13,852 nucleotides of DNA from DASPTB01 sp035623615 (GTDB lineage Bacteria; Actinomycetota; UBA4738), in assembly GCA_035623615.1 (NCBI GenBank), contig DASPTB010000201.1:1-13852 (forward strand), read 5' to 3'. The notes beneath the pieces are model-generated. The model ran no database searches, was not told the origin of the DNA, and saw nothing but the letters and a program-made list of their open reading frames with translations. Shown in pieces: positions 1-6,945 of the stretch (position 1 is the stretch's first letter; each line of letters starts with the position of its first letter). Position numbers and translations under genes: made by a program.

Positions 1-2211
1 CATGATCTCGACGACCGGGTCGCCGCCGGCCTCCTTCCGGTCGCACGCCGCCTCGACGATCGCGCGGACCTGCATCGCGTACAGGCCGGGCTTCCAGATT
101 CCGAGACGGACCCCCCTCAGCCCGAGCATCGGATTCGCCTCGCGCAGTTGCTCCACCTTGCCTCGAATTCGGATGGCCTCTTCGAGACCAATGTCTTCCT
201 GCCCGATTGTGATCGTCGGCTCCCCGCGGGCAGCGGCTTCCACGGTCTTCCTGACCAGCTCCACGAGATCCGGCAGGAACTCGTGCAGCGGCGGGTCGAG
301 CAGCCGAACGGTCACCGGAAGCCCGTCCATCGCCTCGAAGATGCCGACGAAGTCGCCTCGCTGCAGTGGCCCGAGCACCGCGAAGGCTTTCTCCTCTTCC
401 TCCGCTGTCTCGGCGAAGATCATTTCCCGAACGGCCGCCACCCGCTCCGGGCCGAGGAACATGTGCTCGGTGCGACACAGGCCGATCCCCTCGGCCCCGC
501 GAGAGCGTGCATTGGAGGCCTGTGCGGGGGTGTCGGCGTTGGCACGCACGCCGAGCCGCCGCACCTTGTCTGCTTCAGCCATGAATACCTCGAAGGCCTT
601 CCAGATACGCTGCTCGCGCGCTTTGGGGTCGCCGTCGATCGCTTTCTGCAGGGGCGGCGGCTCCGTTTCAAGCTGCTCCAGGTAGACAGTCCCGTCCGTG
701 CCGTCGATGGTGATCCAGTCGCCCTCGTTGACCGTCTGCCCGTTCACCGAGAACGCGCTGGCTCCGCGCTCGATTCGGATCTCCTCCGCTCCGCACACTG
801 CGGAGATCCCCTCGCCTCGCGCAACGACCGCTGCGTGTGAGTTCGTCCCGCCTGCGCTCGTCAGAATGCCCTGCGACCGGATCATCCCCGGATAATCGTC
901 AGGCGTCGTCTCGCGACGCACGAGCATGACGTCCTCGCCACGTTCCGCCCACTCGACCGCAGCTTCCGCGGTGAACACCACACGGCCGACGGCCGCACCC
1001 GGCGAGGCGTTCAACCCTCGAGTGGCCGGGACCCTGCTCTCCTTAAGCTCCTGCTTGATCACCGGCTTTAGGAGCTGCTCCAGACGGTTCGCGTCGAGCC
1101 GCTGGAGGCCCTCGTCCTGGTCGATGAGGCCTTCCTGGTGCATGTCGTACGCCATCACCCACTCGGCGAACGACGTGCGCTTGCCGACCCTCGTCTGCAG
1201 GAACCAGAGGCGCCCACGCTCGATCGTGAACTCGATGTCGCACATGTCGCGGTAGTGCTGCTCGAGCGTGTGCATCCCTTCCAGCAGCTGCCCGTACGAC
1301 GTCGGATCGAGGTCCGCCAGCTGCGCGACGGGAAGGGTGTTGCGGATGCCGGCGACGACGTCCTCCCCCTGGGCATTCGGCAGGTAGTCGCCGTACGGCT
1401 CCTTGTGTCCGGTTGCCGGGTTCCGCGTGAACACCACGCCCGTGCCCGAGTCGTCGCCCATGTTGCCGAAGACCATCGCGACCACGTTCACCGCCGTCCC
1501 GAGGTCGTCGCTGATCTTGTTCTGCCGCCGATAAGCAACCGCCCGCGCGCCGTTCCACGACCCGAACACCGCCTCGATCGCCTTACGTAGCTGGGCGCGC
1601 GGGTCCTCCGGGAAGTCCTCGCCGGTTTCCTTGCGGATGATCTCCTTGAATTCGTCGGTGAGCGCCCGCAGGTCGCCGGCGTCGAGGTCGGTGTCCTTGG
1701 CGCCCTCGCCCTTGCGCTCCTTGGCGGCGTCGAGGCGCTCGTCGAACTTCTCGCCGTCGATGTCGAGGACGATCTTGCCGAACATCTGCACGAACCGCCG
1801 GTACGCGTCCCACGCGAAACGCTCGTTGGACGTCTGGGCGGTGAGCCCGTTCACCGAGCGGTCGTTCAGCCCCAGGTTGAGGACCGTGTCCATCATGCCC
1901 GGCATCGAGAACTTGGCGCCGGACCGCACGGAGACGAGCAACGGGTCGGCGTCGTCGCCGAGCCGCTTGCCCATCGTCTCCTCGAGCTTCTGGAGATGGC
2001 CCTCGGCCTCCTCCATCAGGCCGGGCGGGAAGCCGCCGTCGCGGAGGTAGGTGAGGCACGCCTCGGTCGTGATGGTGAACCCCGGGGGAACGGGGAGCCC
2101 CATTCCCGTCATCTCGGCGAGGTTGGCTCCCTTGCCTCCGAGGAGGTCCTTCATGTCCTTGTTGCCCTCGGAGAAGCCGTAGACGTACTTGGTTGCGGTA
2201 CCGGTGACCAT
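1..2211 (-). CDS. ppdK: Pyruvate, phosphate dikinase, N-terminal 737 residues (C-terminus beyond left edge)
   Basis: Interconverts pyruvate, ATP and phosphate with PEP, AMP and pyrophosphate in the cytoplasm. The frame is open without a stop or frameshift from the ATG at 2211 to position 1; family members are about 875-910 residues, so roughly the last 150 (including the expected catalytic Cys of the PEP/pyruvate domain) lie outside. Domains in order: ATP-grasp nucleotide-binding part (GGKGANLAEM near residue 25, SVRSGAKFSMPGMMDT near 92-107, FLQTR near 340); swivelling phosphohistidine domain from about residue 398 with GGTNSHAAVVAR and the phospho-carrier His459; start of the PEP-binding barrel with GIGLCRTEHMF near residue 573-583. 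A GGAGG sequence (2216-2220) lies 4 nt before the ATG. The gene is divergent from the hydrolase at 2571. Oddity: the residue two before the catalytic His, normally the regulatory Thr (T-S-H), is Asn457; Thr sits one place earlier. Identity is very secure from the motifs. Confidence 0.96.
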   Translation of the reverse strand, partial: MVTGTATKYVYGFSEGNKDMKDLLGGKGANLAEMTGMGLPVPPGFTITTEACLTYLRDGGFPPGLMEEAEGHLQKLEETMGKRLGDDADPLLVSVRSGAKFSMPGMMDTVLNLGLNDRSVNGLTAQTSNERFAWDAYRRFVQMFGKIVLDIDGEKFDERLDAAKERKGEGAKDTDLDAGDLRALTDEFKEIIRKETGEDFPEDPRAQLRKAIEAVFGSWNGARAVAYRRQNKISDDLGTAVNVVAMVFGNMGDDSGTGVVFTRNPATGHKEPYGDYLPNAQGEDVVAGIRNTLPVAQLADLDPTSYGQLLEGMHTLEQHYRDMCDIEFTIERGRLWFLQTRVGKRTSFAEWVMAYDMHQEGLIDQDEGLQRLDANRLEQLLKPVIKQELKESRVPATRGLNASPGAAVGRVVFTAEAAVEWAERGEDVMLVRRETTPDDYPGMIRSQGILTSAGGTNSHAAVVARGEGISAVCGAEEIRIERGASAFSVNGQTVNEGDWITIDGTDGTVYLEQLETEPPPLQKAIDGDPKAREQRIWKAFEVFMAEADKVRRLGVRANADTPAQASNARSRGAEGIGLCRTEHMFLGPERVAAVREMIFAETAEEEEKAFAVLGPLQRGDFVGIFEAMDGLPVTVRLLDPPLHEFLPDLVELVRKTVEAAARGEPTITIGQEDIGLEEAIRIRGKVEQLREANPMLGLRGVRLGIWKPGLYAMQVRAIVEAACDRKEAGGDPVVEIM

Positions 2212-2570
2212 CGTGCCTCCATGCCGTGGGTCGATCGAACGCCCAGTCTATCCACGGACCTGGCGCAAGCCGCACCTCGGTCTCGCACGTAGTTCCGGGA
2301 TGTGGCGGCCGCCGGCGGGCGGGTGCACCGCCTCATGCCGTTTTCCGCCGGATGCAGTATTTACCGGGTGACCGGGACCGGTCATTGTCGTCAACAACTT
2401 GGCATGGGCCGGACCCCTGCGCCGCGAGCCACCCGAGCGATCTCGCGTGCGGGGCTCTAGGATGACGCGGCCGCGGGTCGAGAGGCAGCGTTGCGGGTCT
2501 TGTGATTTGCGTGAATTAGGCGTTCTGCTCCGTCCGTTCCGGCAGGACGCGCAAGGGGGAGGACGCGCAC
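2212..2570. other. Divergent intergenic region, ppdK / GH26-like gene
   Basis: This 359-nt stretch separates two genes that point away from each other, so it should hold both promoters. Visible signals: a TAGACT -10-like hexamer for ppdK on the minus strand (2245-2250) without a good -35; a TTGCGG (2491-2496) followed after 17 nt by AATTAG (2514-2519) in an unusually AT-rich patch just before the hydrolase; the palindrome TCGATCGA at 2231-2238; and the strong dyad at 2369-2384, listed separately. The frames crossing this stretch have no credible start or protein character. Promoter assignments here are weak. Confidence 0.45.
2369..2384. promoter_or_regulatory. Perfect 7-2-7 inverted repeat, possible operator
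   Basis: TGACCGG and CCGGTCA are exact reverse complements separated by 2 nt (GA). The site lies about 158 nt before the ppdK start and about 187 nt before the hydrolase start. The short even spacer fits a site for a dimeric regulator better than an RNA hairpin, because a 2-nt loop cannot close without opening the stem, and no T-tract follows. No regulator gene is seen nearby, so which gene it controls is unknown. Confidence 0.4.
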
Positions 2571-3677
2571 GTGGACAACCGCTGGTCGCGCAGACGGTTC
2601 ATCAAAACGGCCGGCACCGGCGGGCTCGGCCTGCTGAATGTCTCCGCGCTCGCGGCCGCCCGCACCACACCCCGCTCCCCAATCGCTCACCCTCCCCTCC
2701 ACCCGGCGACCGCTCTGTTCGGGGCCTTCTGCGAGCCGATCCCTCCCGAGAAGGGCTATATGGGCGCGCTGGAGGCGTTCGAGACCGAGATCGGCCGACA
2801 GATCGCCGTGTACCGTTCGTACCGCAACTGGGGTCAGAAGATCATCAACCCGCCCATCACCCACCTCCTCGAGCGCACGCCGCCCCCTCGGCTCTACCTG
2901 TCGGTCCACGCCTTCTACGACAGCAAGGCACGCAACACGATCCCGTGGGCCGACATCGCGAGCGGCATGTACGACACTCAGATCGACTCGTGGGCGGCCG
3001 AGCTGTTGACGGTGACCGCAACGACGTCGGTCTACATGTGCTTCCACCACGAGCCGGAGAACGAGGAGGGAAAGTGCGGGACGCCCACCGACTTCAAGAA
3101 CGCGTACTGGCACTTCCGGAACCGCGTGGAGGTCACGCACGCGGTCCCGAACCTCACCTGGGTGGTCACGTACATGGGCAACACCTTCAGAGGCAAGCAC
3201 GGTGGGCCCGCCCGCTGGTGGCCCGACGTTCCGCAGTTCGGCCTCCCCGTCGACCAGCTGATGGGGGTGGACCTCTACAACCGGAATCGGTGCCATTACA
3301 AGCAATGGCGATGGTTCGACTGGCTCGCCGCCAAGCCCTGGCAGTTCGCGGCGCAGGTCCAGCGCCCGATGTTCATCGGCGAGTGCGGCTGCGTGGAGGG
3401 CAACGCTTGCAGTGGCACCCTGCCGTACGGAACGGCCAAGGAGCAGTGGCTCGTCAATGTGCCCCCTACTCCTCCGCCCAACCCCGGCACGGCCGGTGCT
3501 CTCGCGTACCTGCGCGACGTGGGCCCGTCGCTCGGCTACCCGCCGCTCGAGGCCTTCTGTTATTCGAACGTCCTCGGCTATCGGGGCGGCTCGTATCGGA
3601 TCGACACGTCGGCCGATGCGATCCAGGGCATGACCACGCTTGCAGGCGACCCGTTCTTCACCGAACCACCGACGTAG
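2571..3677 (+). CDS. Tat-exported glycoside hydrolase, GH26-like (beta-mannanase type), 368 aa
   Basis: Probable secreted polysaccharide hydrolase. The GTG start at 2571 is fixed by a strong GGAGG (2558-2562) with 8-nt spacing. The N-terminus carries a twin-arginine motif, SRRRFIK at residues 6-12, followed by a hydrophobic stretch to about residue 30 ending in ALAAA, so export in folded form by the Tat system is likely. The mature part begins with an FGAF strand (50-53), typical of GH26-like barrels, and contains FHHEPEN (158-164; Glu161 the likely acid/base) and FIGECGC (268-274; Glu271 the likely nucleophile) at the right distance for a clan GH-A (beta/alpha)8 barrel. It has many Cys and Trp residues (WGQK, WRWFDW), usual for extracellular sugar-binding enzymes. 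It is the only accessory-type gene in the window and the only confident plus-strand one. Substrate is not deducible; mannan or a related beta-glycan would follow from the family. The Tat signal is secure; the family call is by motif only. Confidence 0.82.
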   Translation: MDNRWSRRRFIKTAGTGGLGLLNVSALAAARTTPRSPIAHPPLHPATALFGAFCEPIPPEKGYMGALEAFETEIGRQIAVYRSYRNWGQKIINPPITHLLERTPPPRLYLSVHAFYDSKARNTIPWADIASGMYDTQIDSWAAELLTVTATTSVYMCFHHEPENEEGKCGTPTDFKNAYWHFRNRVEVTHAVPNLTWVVTYMGNTFRGKHGGPARWWPDVPQFGLPVDQLMGVDLYNRNRCHYKQWRWFDWLAAKPWQFAAQVQRPMFIGECGCVEGNACSGTLPYGTAKEQWLVNVPPTPPPNPGTAGALAYLRDVGPSLGYPPLEAFCYSNVLGYRGGSYRIDTSADAIQGMTTLAGDPFFTEPPT

Positions 3678-3693
3678 CGAGCCCGGGCGGTTC

Positions 3694-3909
3694 TCAGGGA
3701 CGCGGCGGGCGGATCAGCAGGGCAACGACCGTCATGGTCACGGCCACCACCGACAGGACCATCGAAATCTCCGCAAGCGCGACGTTGGTCGCGCGGAGGT
3801 TCCCGATCGCAAGGCAGACGGCCGAGGCGACGAGCACCAGGAAGGCGAGCCCGAATGCGCCGAGGTAGCCCACCCTGCGGCGCGGCACGTCGCGGCTGTC
3901 CGCGCTCAC
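3694..3909 (-). CDS. Small membrane protein with two predicted helices, coupled to glyS (71 aa)
   Basis: The GTG at 3909 overlaps the glyS stop codon (GTGA, 3906-3909), and AGGAG lies 8 nt before it inside the glyS 3' end, so this start is preferred over an in-frame start at 4032 that lies deep within glyS and gives Arg/Gly-rich sequence. The protein has a basic N-terminus (about residues 6-13, VPRRR), a first hydrophobic helix (about 14-35, YLGAFGLAFLVLVASAV), a short loop, and a second helix (about 45-65, MVLSVVAVTMTVVALL) ending in RPPRP. I do not recognise a family. It ends 16 nt from the convergent hydrolase gene, with no terminator visible between them. Its function is unknown; co-translation with glyS is what the sequence supports. 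Confidence 0.72.
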   Translation of the reverse strand: MSADSRDVPRRRVGYLGAFGLAFLVLVASAVCLAIGNLRATNVALAEISMVLSVVAVTMTVVALLIRPPRP

Positions 3910-5282
3910 GGCAGCCGCTCCTGCAGGTAGTCCGTCAGCTTGTCCATGGGCAGCCGATCCTGGCCCATCGTGTCCCGGTCTCGCACGGTCACCTGCCGGT
4001 CGTCCAGCGAGTCGAAGTCGACGGTCACGCACAGCGGCGTCCCCGCCTCATCCTGCCGACGATACCGGCGGCCGATCGATCCGGCATCGTCGTAGTCGCA
4101 CATCCACCGAACCTTCACGAGATCGAAGACATCTCTCGCGGCCGGGACGAGCCGTTCGTTCCGCGACAGCGGCAGCACCGCGACTTTCACGGGGGCGAGT
4201 TCGGGGTGCAGCCCGAGCACCGTGCGACGCTCCGTCTTGCCGCTCGCGGCCGGAGCCTCCTCTTCCCGGTAGGCGTCCAGGAGGAACGCCAGCACCGCGC
4301 GGTCGGCCCCCGCGGCCGGTTCGATCACGTAGGGGTGATAGCGCTCCTCGGTGTCGGGGTCGAAGTACGTCGTGTCCTGTCCCGAGTACTCCTGGTGCCG
4401 CTTGAGGTCGAAGTCGGTCCGGTTCGCGATCCCCTCCAGCTCGCCCCAATCCGTGAACGGGAACGCGTACTCGATGTCGACGGTGCGCTTGGAGTAGTGC
4501 GACAGTTCCTCCTCGCCGTGCTCGCGCAGCCGAAGGTGATCGGCCCGGATGCCGAGGTCGGTCCACCAGCGCATGCGCTCCTCGATCCACCGATCGTGCC
4601 ACGCCTCGTCGGTGCCGGGCTTCACGAAGAACTCCAGCTCCATCTGCTCGAACTCGCGCATGCGGTAGATGAAGTTCCCCGGCGTGATCTCGTTGCGAAA
4701 CGACTTGCCGATCTGGGCGATGCCGAACGGGATCTTCTTGCGGGACGACTGCTGCACCGCGACGAAGTCGACGAAGGTCCCCTGGGCCGTCTCGGGGCGC
4801 AGGTAGACCGCGTCCGCCTCGTCGGCGACCGGCCCCATGTGCGTCTTGAACATGAGATTGAAGTTGCGGGCGTCGGTGAAGTCGTGGTGGCCGCAGCTGG
4901 GGCACGTCGGCCGCGTCGCCATGTCGATCGTGGTGTCGTCCTCTTCGTGGCCGGACTGCGGCGCGTGGACGCCGGGCAGGTGGTCGGCGCGGAACCGCTG
5001 GTGGCAGTTGCGGCACTCGACGAGGGGGTCGGTGAAGACCTCCAGGTGGCCGCTCGCCTCCCACACCTTGGGCGACATGATCACGGCGGCGTCGAGGCCG
5101 ACCACGTCGTCGCGCAGCTGGACGACGCGGCGCCACCACGCGCGCTTGACGTTGTTCTTGAGCTCGACCCCCAGCGGTCCGTAGTCCCAGGAGGACCGCA
5201 AGCCCCCGTAGATCTCGCTGGAGGGGAAGACGAACCCCCGGCGCTTGGCCAGGGACGTGACGGCATCCATCAAGTCGGGCAT
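3906..5282 (-). CDS. glyS: Glycyl-tRNA synthetase, alpha2 (single-chain class II) type, 458 aa
   Basis: Charges tRNA-Gly with glycine in the cytoplasm. The ATG at 5282 is chosen over an in-frame ATG at 5336 because AAAGGAGAT lies just before it and MPDLMDAVTSLAKRRGFVFPSS is the usual N-terminus; the length also matches the family. Visible: EIYGGLRSSWDYGPLG (23-38), KVWEASGHLEVFTDP (72-86), a zinc-binding pair CRNC (90-93) and CPSC (127-130), LRPETAQG (161-168), motif 2 FRNEITPGNFIYRMREFEQMELEFF (195-219), and the motif 3 region VIEPAAGADR (319-328), followed by an anticodon-binding domain from about residue 360 (PVKVAVLPLSRNE). It lies 121 nt after uppS with its own leader structure and runs into the small membrane gene through a GTGA overlap. 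Confidence 0.97.
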   Translation of the reverse strand: MPDLMDAVTSLAKRRGFVFPSSEIYGGLRSSWDYGPLGVELKNNVKRAWWRRVVQLRDDVVGLDAAVIMSPKVWEASGHLEVFTDPLVECRNCHQRFRADHLPGVHAPQSGHEEDDTTIDMATRPTCPSCGHHDFTDARNFNLMFKTHMGPVADEADAVYLRPETAQGTFVDFVAVQQSSRKKIPFGIAQIGKSFRNEITPGNFIYRMREFEQMELEFFVKPGTDEAWHDRWIEERMRWWTDLGIRADHLRLREHGEEELSHYSKRTVDIEYAFPFTDWGELEGIANRTDFDLKRHQEYSGQDTTYFDPDTEERYHPYVIEPAAGADRAVLAFLLDAYREEEAPAASGKTERRTVLGLHPELAPVKVAVLPLSRNERLVPAARDVFDLVKVRWMCDYDDAGSIGRRYRRQDEAGTPLCVTVDFDSLDDRQVTVRDRDTMGQDRLPMDKLTDYLQERLP

Positions 5283-5288
5283 CGCCCG

Positions 5289-5297
5289 ATCTCCTTT
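5289..5297 (-). promoter_or_regulatory. glyS ribosome binding site
   Basis: Read on the minus strand this is AAAGGAGAT, 6 nt before the ATG at 5282. It decides the glyS start against the upstream in-frame ATG at 5336, which has no such sequence. It begins 2 nt after the proximal hairpin of the leader. Confidence 0.8.
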
Positions 5298-5299
5298 CC

Positions 5300-5345
5300 C
5301 GGCCGCCGGCTGCGGCCGCTGGCGTGCACTCAGCATAGCGGCCGC
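5300..5345 (-). repeat. Overlapping inverted repeats in the glyS leader (alternative hairpins)
   Basis: Three related GC blocks can pair in two exclusive ways. CGGCCGC (5300-5306) pairs with GCGGCCG (5312-5318) across 5 nt. GCGGCCGCT (5312-5320) pairs with AGCGGCCGC (5337-5345) across 16 nt. The middle block is shared, so only one stem can form at a time. On the minus-strand transcript the element lies after the uppS stop and directly before the glyS ribosome binding site. There is no T-tract, so neither stem looks like an intrinsic terminator. A role in attenuation, processing or mRNA stability is inference; GC-rich DNA can produce such blocks by chance. Confidence 0.45.
5332..5337 (-). promoter_or_regulatory. 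Possible glyS -10 element
   Basis: TATGCT on the minus strand, about 50 nt before the glyS ATG, fits a -10 hexamer (TAnnnT). No good -35 is seen at the expected distance. If used, transcription would begin near 5325, and only the proximal hairpin of the leader would be in the RNA. Confidence 0.25.
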
Positions 5346-5403
5346 GTTCCGTCGGCCGGCTCGATCGGAGGGTTGGGCGCGCGCTCGAAGCGGCGGCCGG
5401 CGG

Positions 5404-6141
5404 TCAGGCGTCGGGGACGCGGCCGAACCGGCGGTCGCGCTTCTGATAGTCCCGGATCGCCTCGTACAGGTGCTCGCGGTCGAAGTCGGGCCAAAAGATC
5501 GGCGTGAACCAGAGCTCGGCGTAGGCGGCTTCCCACAGCAGGAAGTTCGAGATCCGCATCTCGCCGCCGGTCCGGATCAGCAGGTCGACGTCGGCGAGGC
5601 CGGGGTCGTAGAGCCTCGACGCGATGGACTCCGGCGTGATCCGTTCGCCGCCGAGACGGCCCTCGTCGTGCTCGCGCAGGATCCGGCGCACCGCGTCGAC
5701 GATCTCGGTGCGCCCTCCGTAGTTCAGCGCGATCGTGAGCGTCATCCTCGAGTTGTTCCTCGTGAGGCTCTCCGCGCGCTCCATCTCGCGCAGCACGCCA
5801 CGCGGGAGGCGCCAGTCGCGGCGGCCGACGAACTGGACCTTGACGCCCCAGCCGTGCATCTCGTCGGTGCGCCGCCGAAGGATGTCGCGCTTGAAGTTCA
5901 TCAGGTAGCGCACCTCCGACGGCGGGCGTTTCCAGTTCTCCGTCGAGAACGCGAAGACGGTCAGGCATTCCAGGCCGACGTCGAGCGCTCCCTGGATGAC
6001 GTCGAACAGCGCCTCCTCCCCTGCGTTGTGTCCCTCCGTGCGAGGGAGGCCCCGAAGCTGCGCCCACCTGCCGTTGCCGTCCATGACGATGCCGACGTGG
6101 CGTGGGAGCTTCGTCCGGTCGAGGTCGTGGAGGTAGGTCAT
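5404..6141 (-). CDS. uppS: Isoprenyl (undecaprenyl/decaprenyl) diphosphate synthase, cis-prenyltransferase, 245 aa
   Basis: Makes the long-chain cis-polyprenyl diphosphate that becomes the lipid carrier for peptidoglycan and other wall polymers; a cytoplasmic, membrane-associated dimer in characterised members. All family motifs are present: HVGIVMDGNGRWA (15-27) with the catalytic Asp21, GHNAG (37-41), FAFSTENWKRP (63-73), NYGGR (140-144) and RTGGEMRISNFLLWEAAYAEL (190-210). Length is normal. The ATG overlaps the recO stop (ATGA, 6138-6141) with no clear ribosome binding site, so it is probably translated by coupling to recO. The recO-uppS order is typical of actinobacteria. Chain length of the product (C50 or C55) cannot be read from the sequence. 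Confidence 0.97.
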   Translation of the reverse strand: MTYLHDLDRTKLPRHVGIVMDGNGRWAQLRGLPRTEGHNAGEEALFDVIQGALDVGLECLTVFAFSTENWKRPPSEVRYLMNFKRDILRRRTDEMHGWGVKVQFVGRRDWRLPRGVLREMERAESLTRNNSRMTLTIALNYGGRTEIVDAVRRILREHDEGRLGGERITPESIASRLYDPGLADVDLLIRTGGEMRISNFLLWEAAYAELWFTPIFWPDFDREHLYEAIRDYQKRDRRFGRVPDA

Positions 6142-6908
6142 CGCGCGGGAGCCGGTTCGGGGAATCGGACGACATCGGGCTGCCGCGCCAGCAGCGGGAG
6201 CGAGCGCAGGCGGCGCTCGAGGTGGTACTCGGTGAAGCCGTAGAGGATCGCGCGGCTCTCGCGGCGAACCTCGACGGGACAGGTCGCTTCGCCCGCGGCC
6301 GAGAGATCAGCGCGGGCGAGGCCGTCGAGCCACTGCACCGCGGTCCAGGACACGCGGCCCGCGTCGTGCTCGGCGTCGGCGGCGCACACCGCGCCGCCCT
6401 GGGCAGCCGAGAACCAGTCGTGTGGGCCCGGAGCTCCGCAGACGGCGCACGCCGACAGCGACGGGTGGAAGCCCGAGAGCGACAGGAGCTTCAGCAGGTA
6501 CGACTCGGCGACGGCCGCCGGGTCGGCGGGTCGCTCGTCCAGAGCGCGCAACCCGGAGAGCAGCAGCAGGAACAGCCGCACGTTGCGCTCGTGCTCCTCC
6601 GCGACCTTGTCTGCGGCCTCGAGCATCGCCTCGCCGGCGGCGATCAGGGAGAAGTCCGAGCGGAGGGTTCGGAACGCCGAGACGATCTCCGCTTGGGTCA
6701 CCGTGTCGAGGTTTCGGCCGCGATACATCAGCAGCGAGACGTGCGTGAACGGCTCGAGCCGAGCGCCGAACTTGCTGGTGGTGCGGCGGATCCCCTTGGC
6801 GACGCCTCGGACCTTGCCCGACCCCTGGGTCAAGATCGTGACGATCTTGTCCGCTTCCCCCAGCTTGGCCGCCCGCAGGACGATCCCTTGTTCCTTGTAG
6901 AGCGCCAT
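6138..6908 (-). CDS. recO: DNA repair protein RecO, 256 aa
   Basis: Recombination mediator of the RecFOR route; binds ssDNA and SSB and helps load RecA. The ATG at 6908 gives the usual N-terminus MALYKEQGIVLRAAKLGEADKIV of the OB-fold domain; an ATG at 6956 would add a Gly-rich tail unlike the family. Further marks: TLLTxGxGK-like strand ILTQGSGKVRGVAKG (25-39), a helical core (about 85-150, SLIAAGEAMLEAADKV, LLKLLSLSGFHP), and a zinc-ribbon remnant with Cys154, Cys157 and Cys175, while the fourth position (178) is Asp. No Shine-Dalgarno is seen; a -10-like element 9 nt before the ATG suggests a leaderless mRNA. The gene heads the recO-uppS pair. Confidence 0.94.
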   Translation of the reverse strand: MALYKEQGIVLRAAKLGEADKIVTILTQGSGKVRGVAKGIRRTTSKFGARLEPFTHVSLLMYRGRNLDTVTQAEIVSAFRTLRSDFSLIAAGEAMLEAADKVAEEHERNVRLFLLLLSGLRALDERPADPAAVAESYLLKLLSLSGFHPSLSACAVCGAPGPHDWFSAAQGGAVCAADAEHDAGRVSWTAVQWLDGLARADLSAAGEATCPVEVRRESRAILYGFTEYHLERRLRSLPLLARQPDVVRFPEPAPAR

Positions 6909-6917
6909 GCCGAACCG

Positions 6918-6945
6918 ATCGTACTGCCCGGCACCCCTGCCCCAA
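6918..6945 (-). promoter_or_regulatory. Probable leaderless recO promoter
   Basis: On the minus strand TACGAT (6918-6923) matches the TAnnnT -10 pattern and ends 9 nt before the recO ATG; TTGGGG (6940-6945) lies 16 nt further upstream as a partial -35. That distance puts the transcription start at or next to the ATG, which agrees with the missing ribosome binding site. Leaderless transcripts are common in actinobacteria. Confidence 0.45.

Noticed and set aside
3678..3693. Bidirectional terminator between the convergent hydrolase and small membrane genes
   Set aside because: Only the 8-bp palindrome GCCCGGGC (3681-3688) is present, without loop or T-tract on either side.
3906..5336. glyS starting at the ATG at 5336
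   Set aside because: It adds 18 residues unlike the family, while the ATG at 5282 has AAAGGAGAT before it and gives the normal N-terminus.
5283..5403. T-box riboswitch before glyS
   Set aside because: The leader is only about 120 nt, with no specifier stem, no conserved T-box sequence and no terminator with a T-tract.
3855..5507. 550-codon plus-strand open frame opposite glyS
   Set aside because: It is antisense to a certain glyS gene and its product is rich in Arg, His, Val and Pro without any fold; the usual by-product of third-position GC in the real gene.
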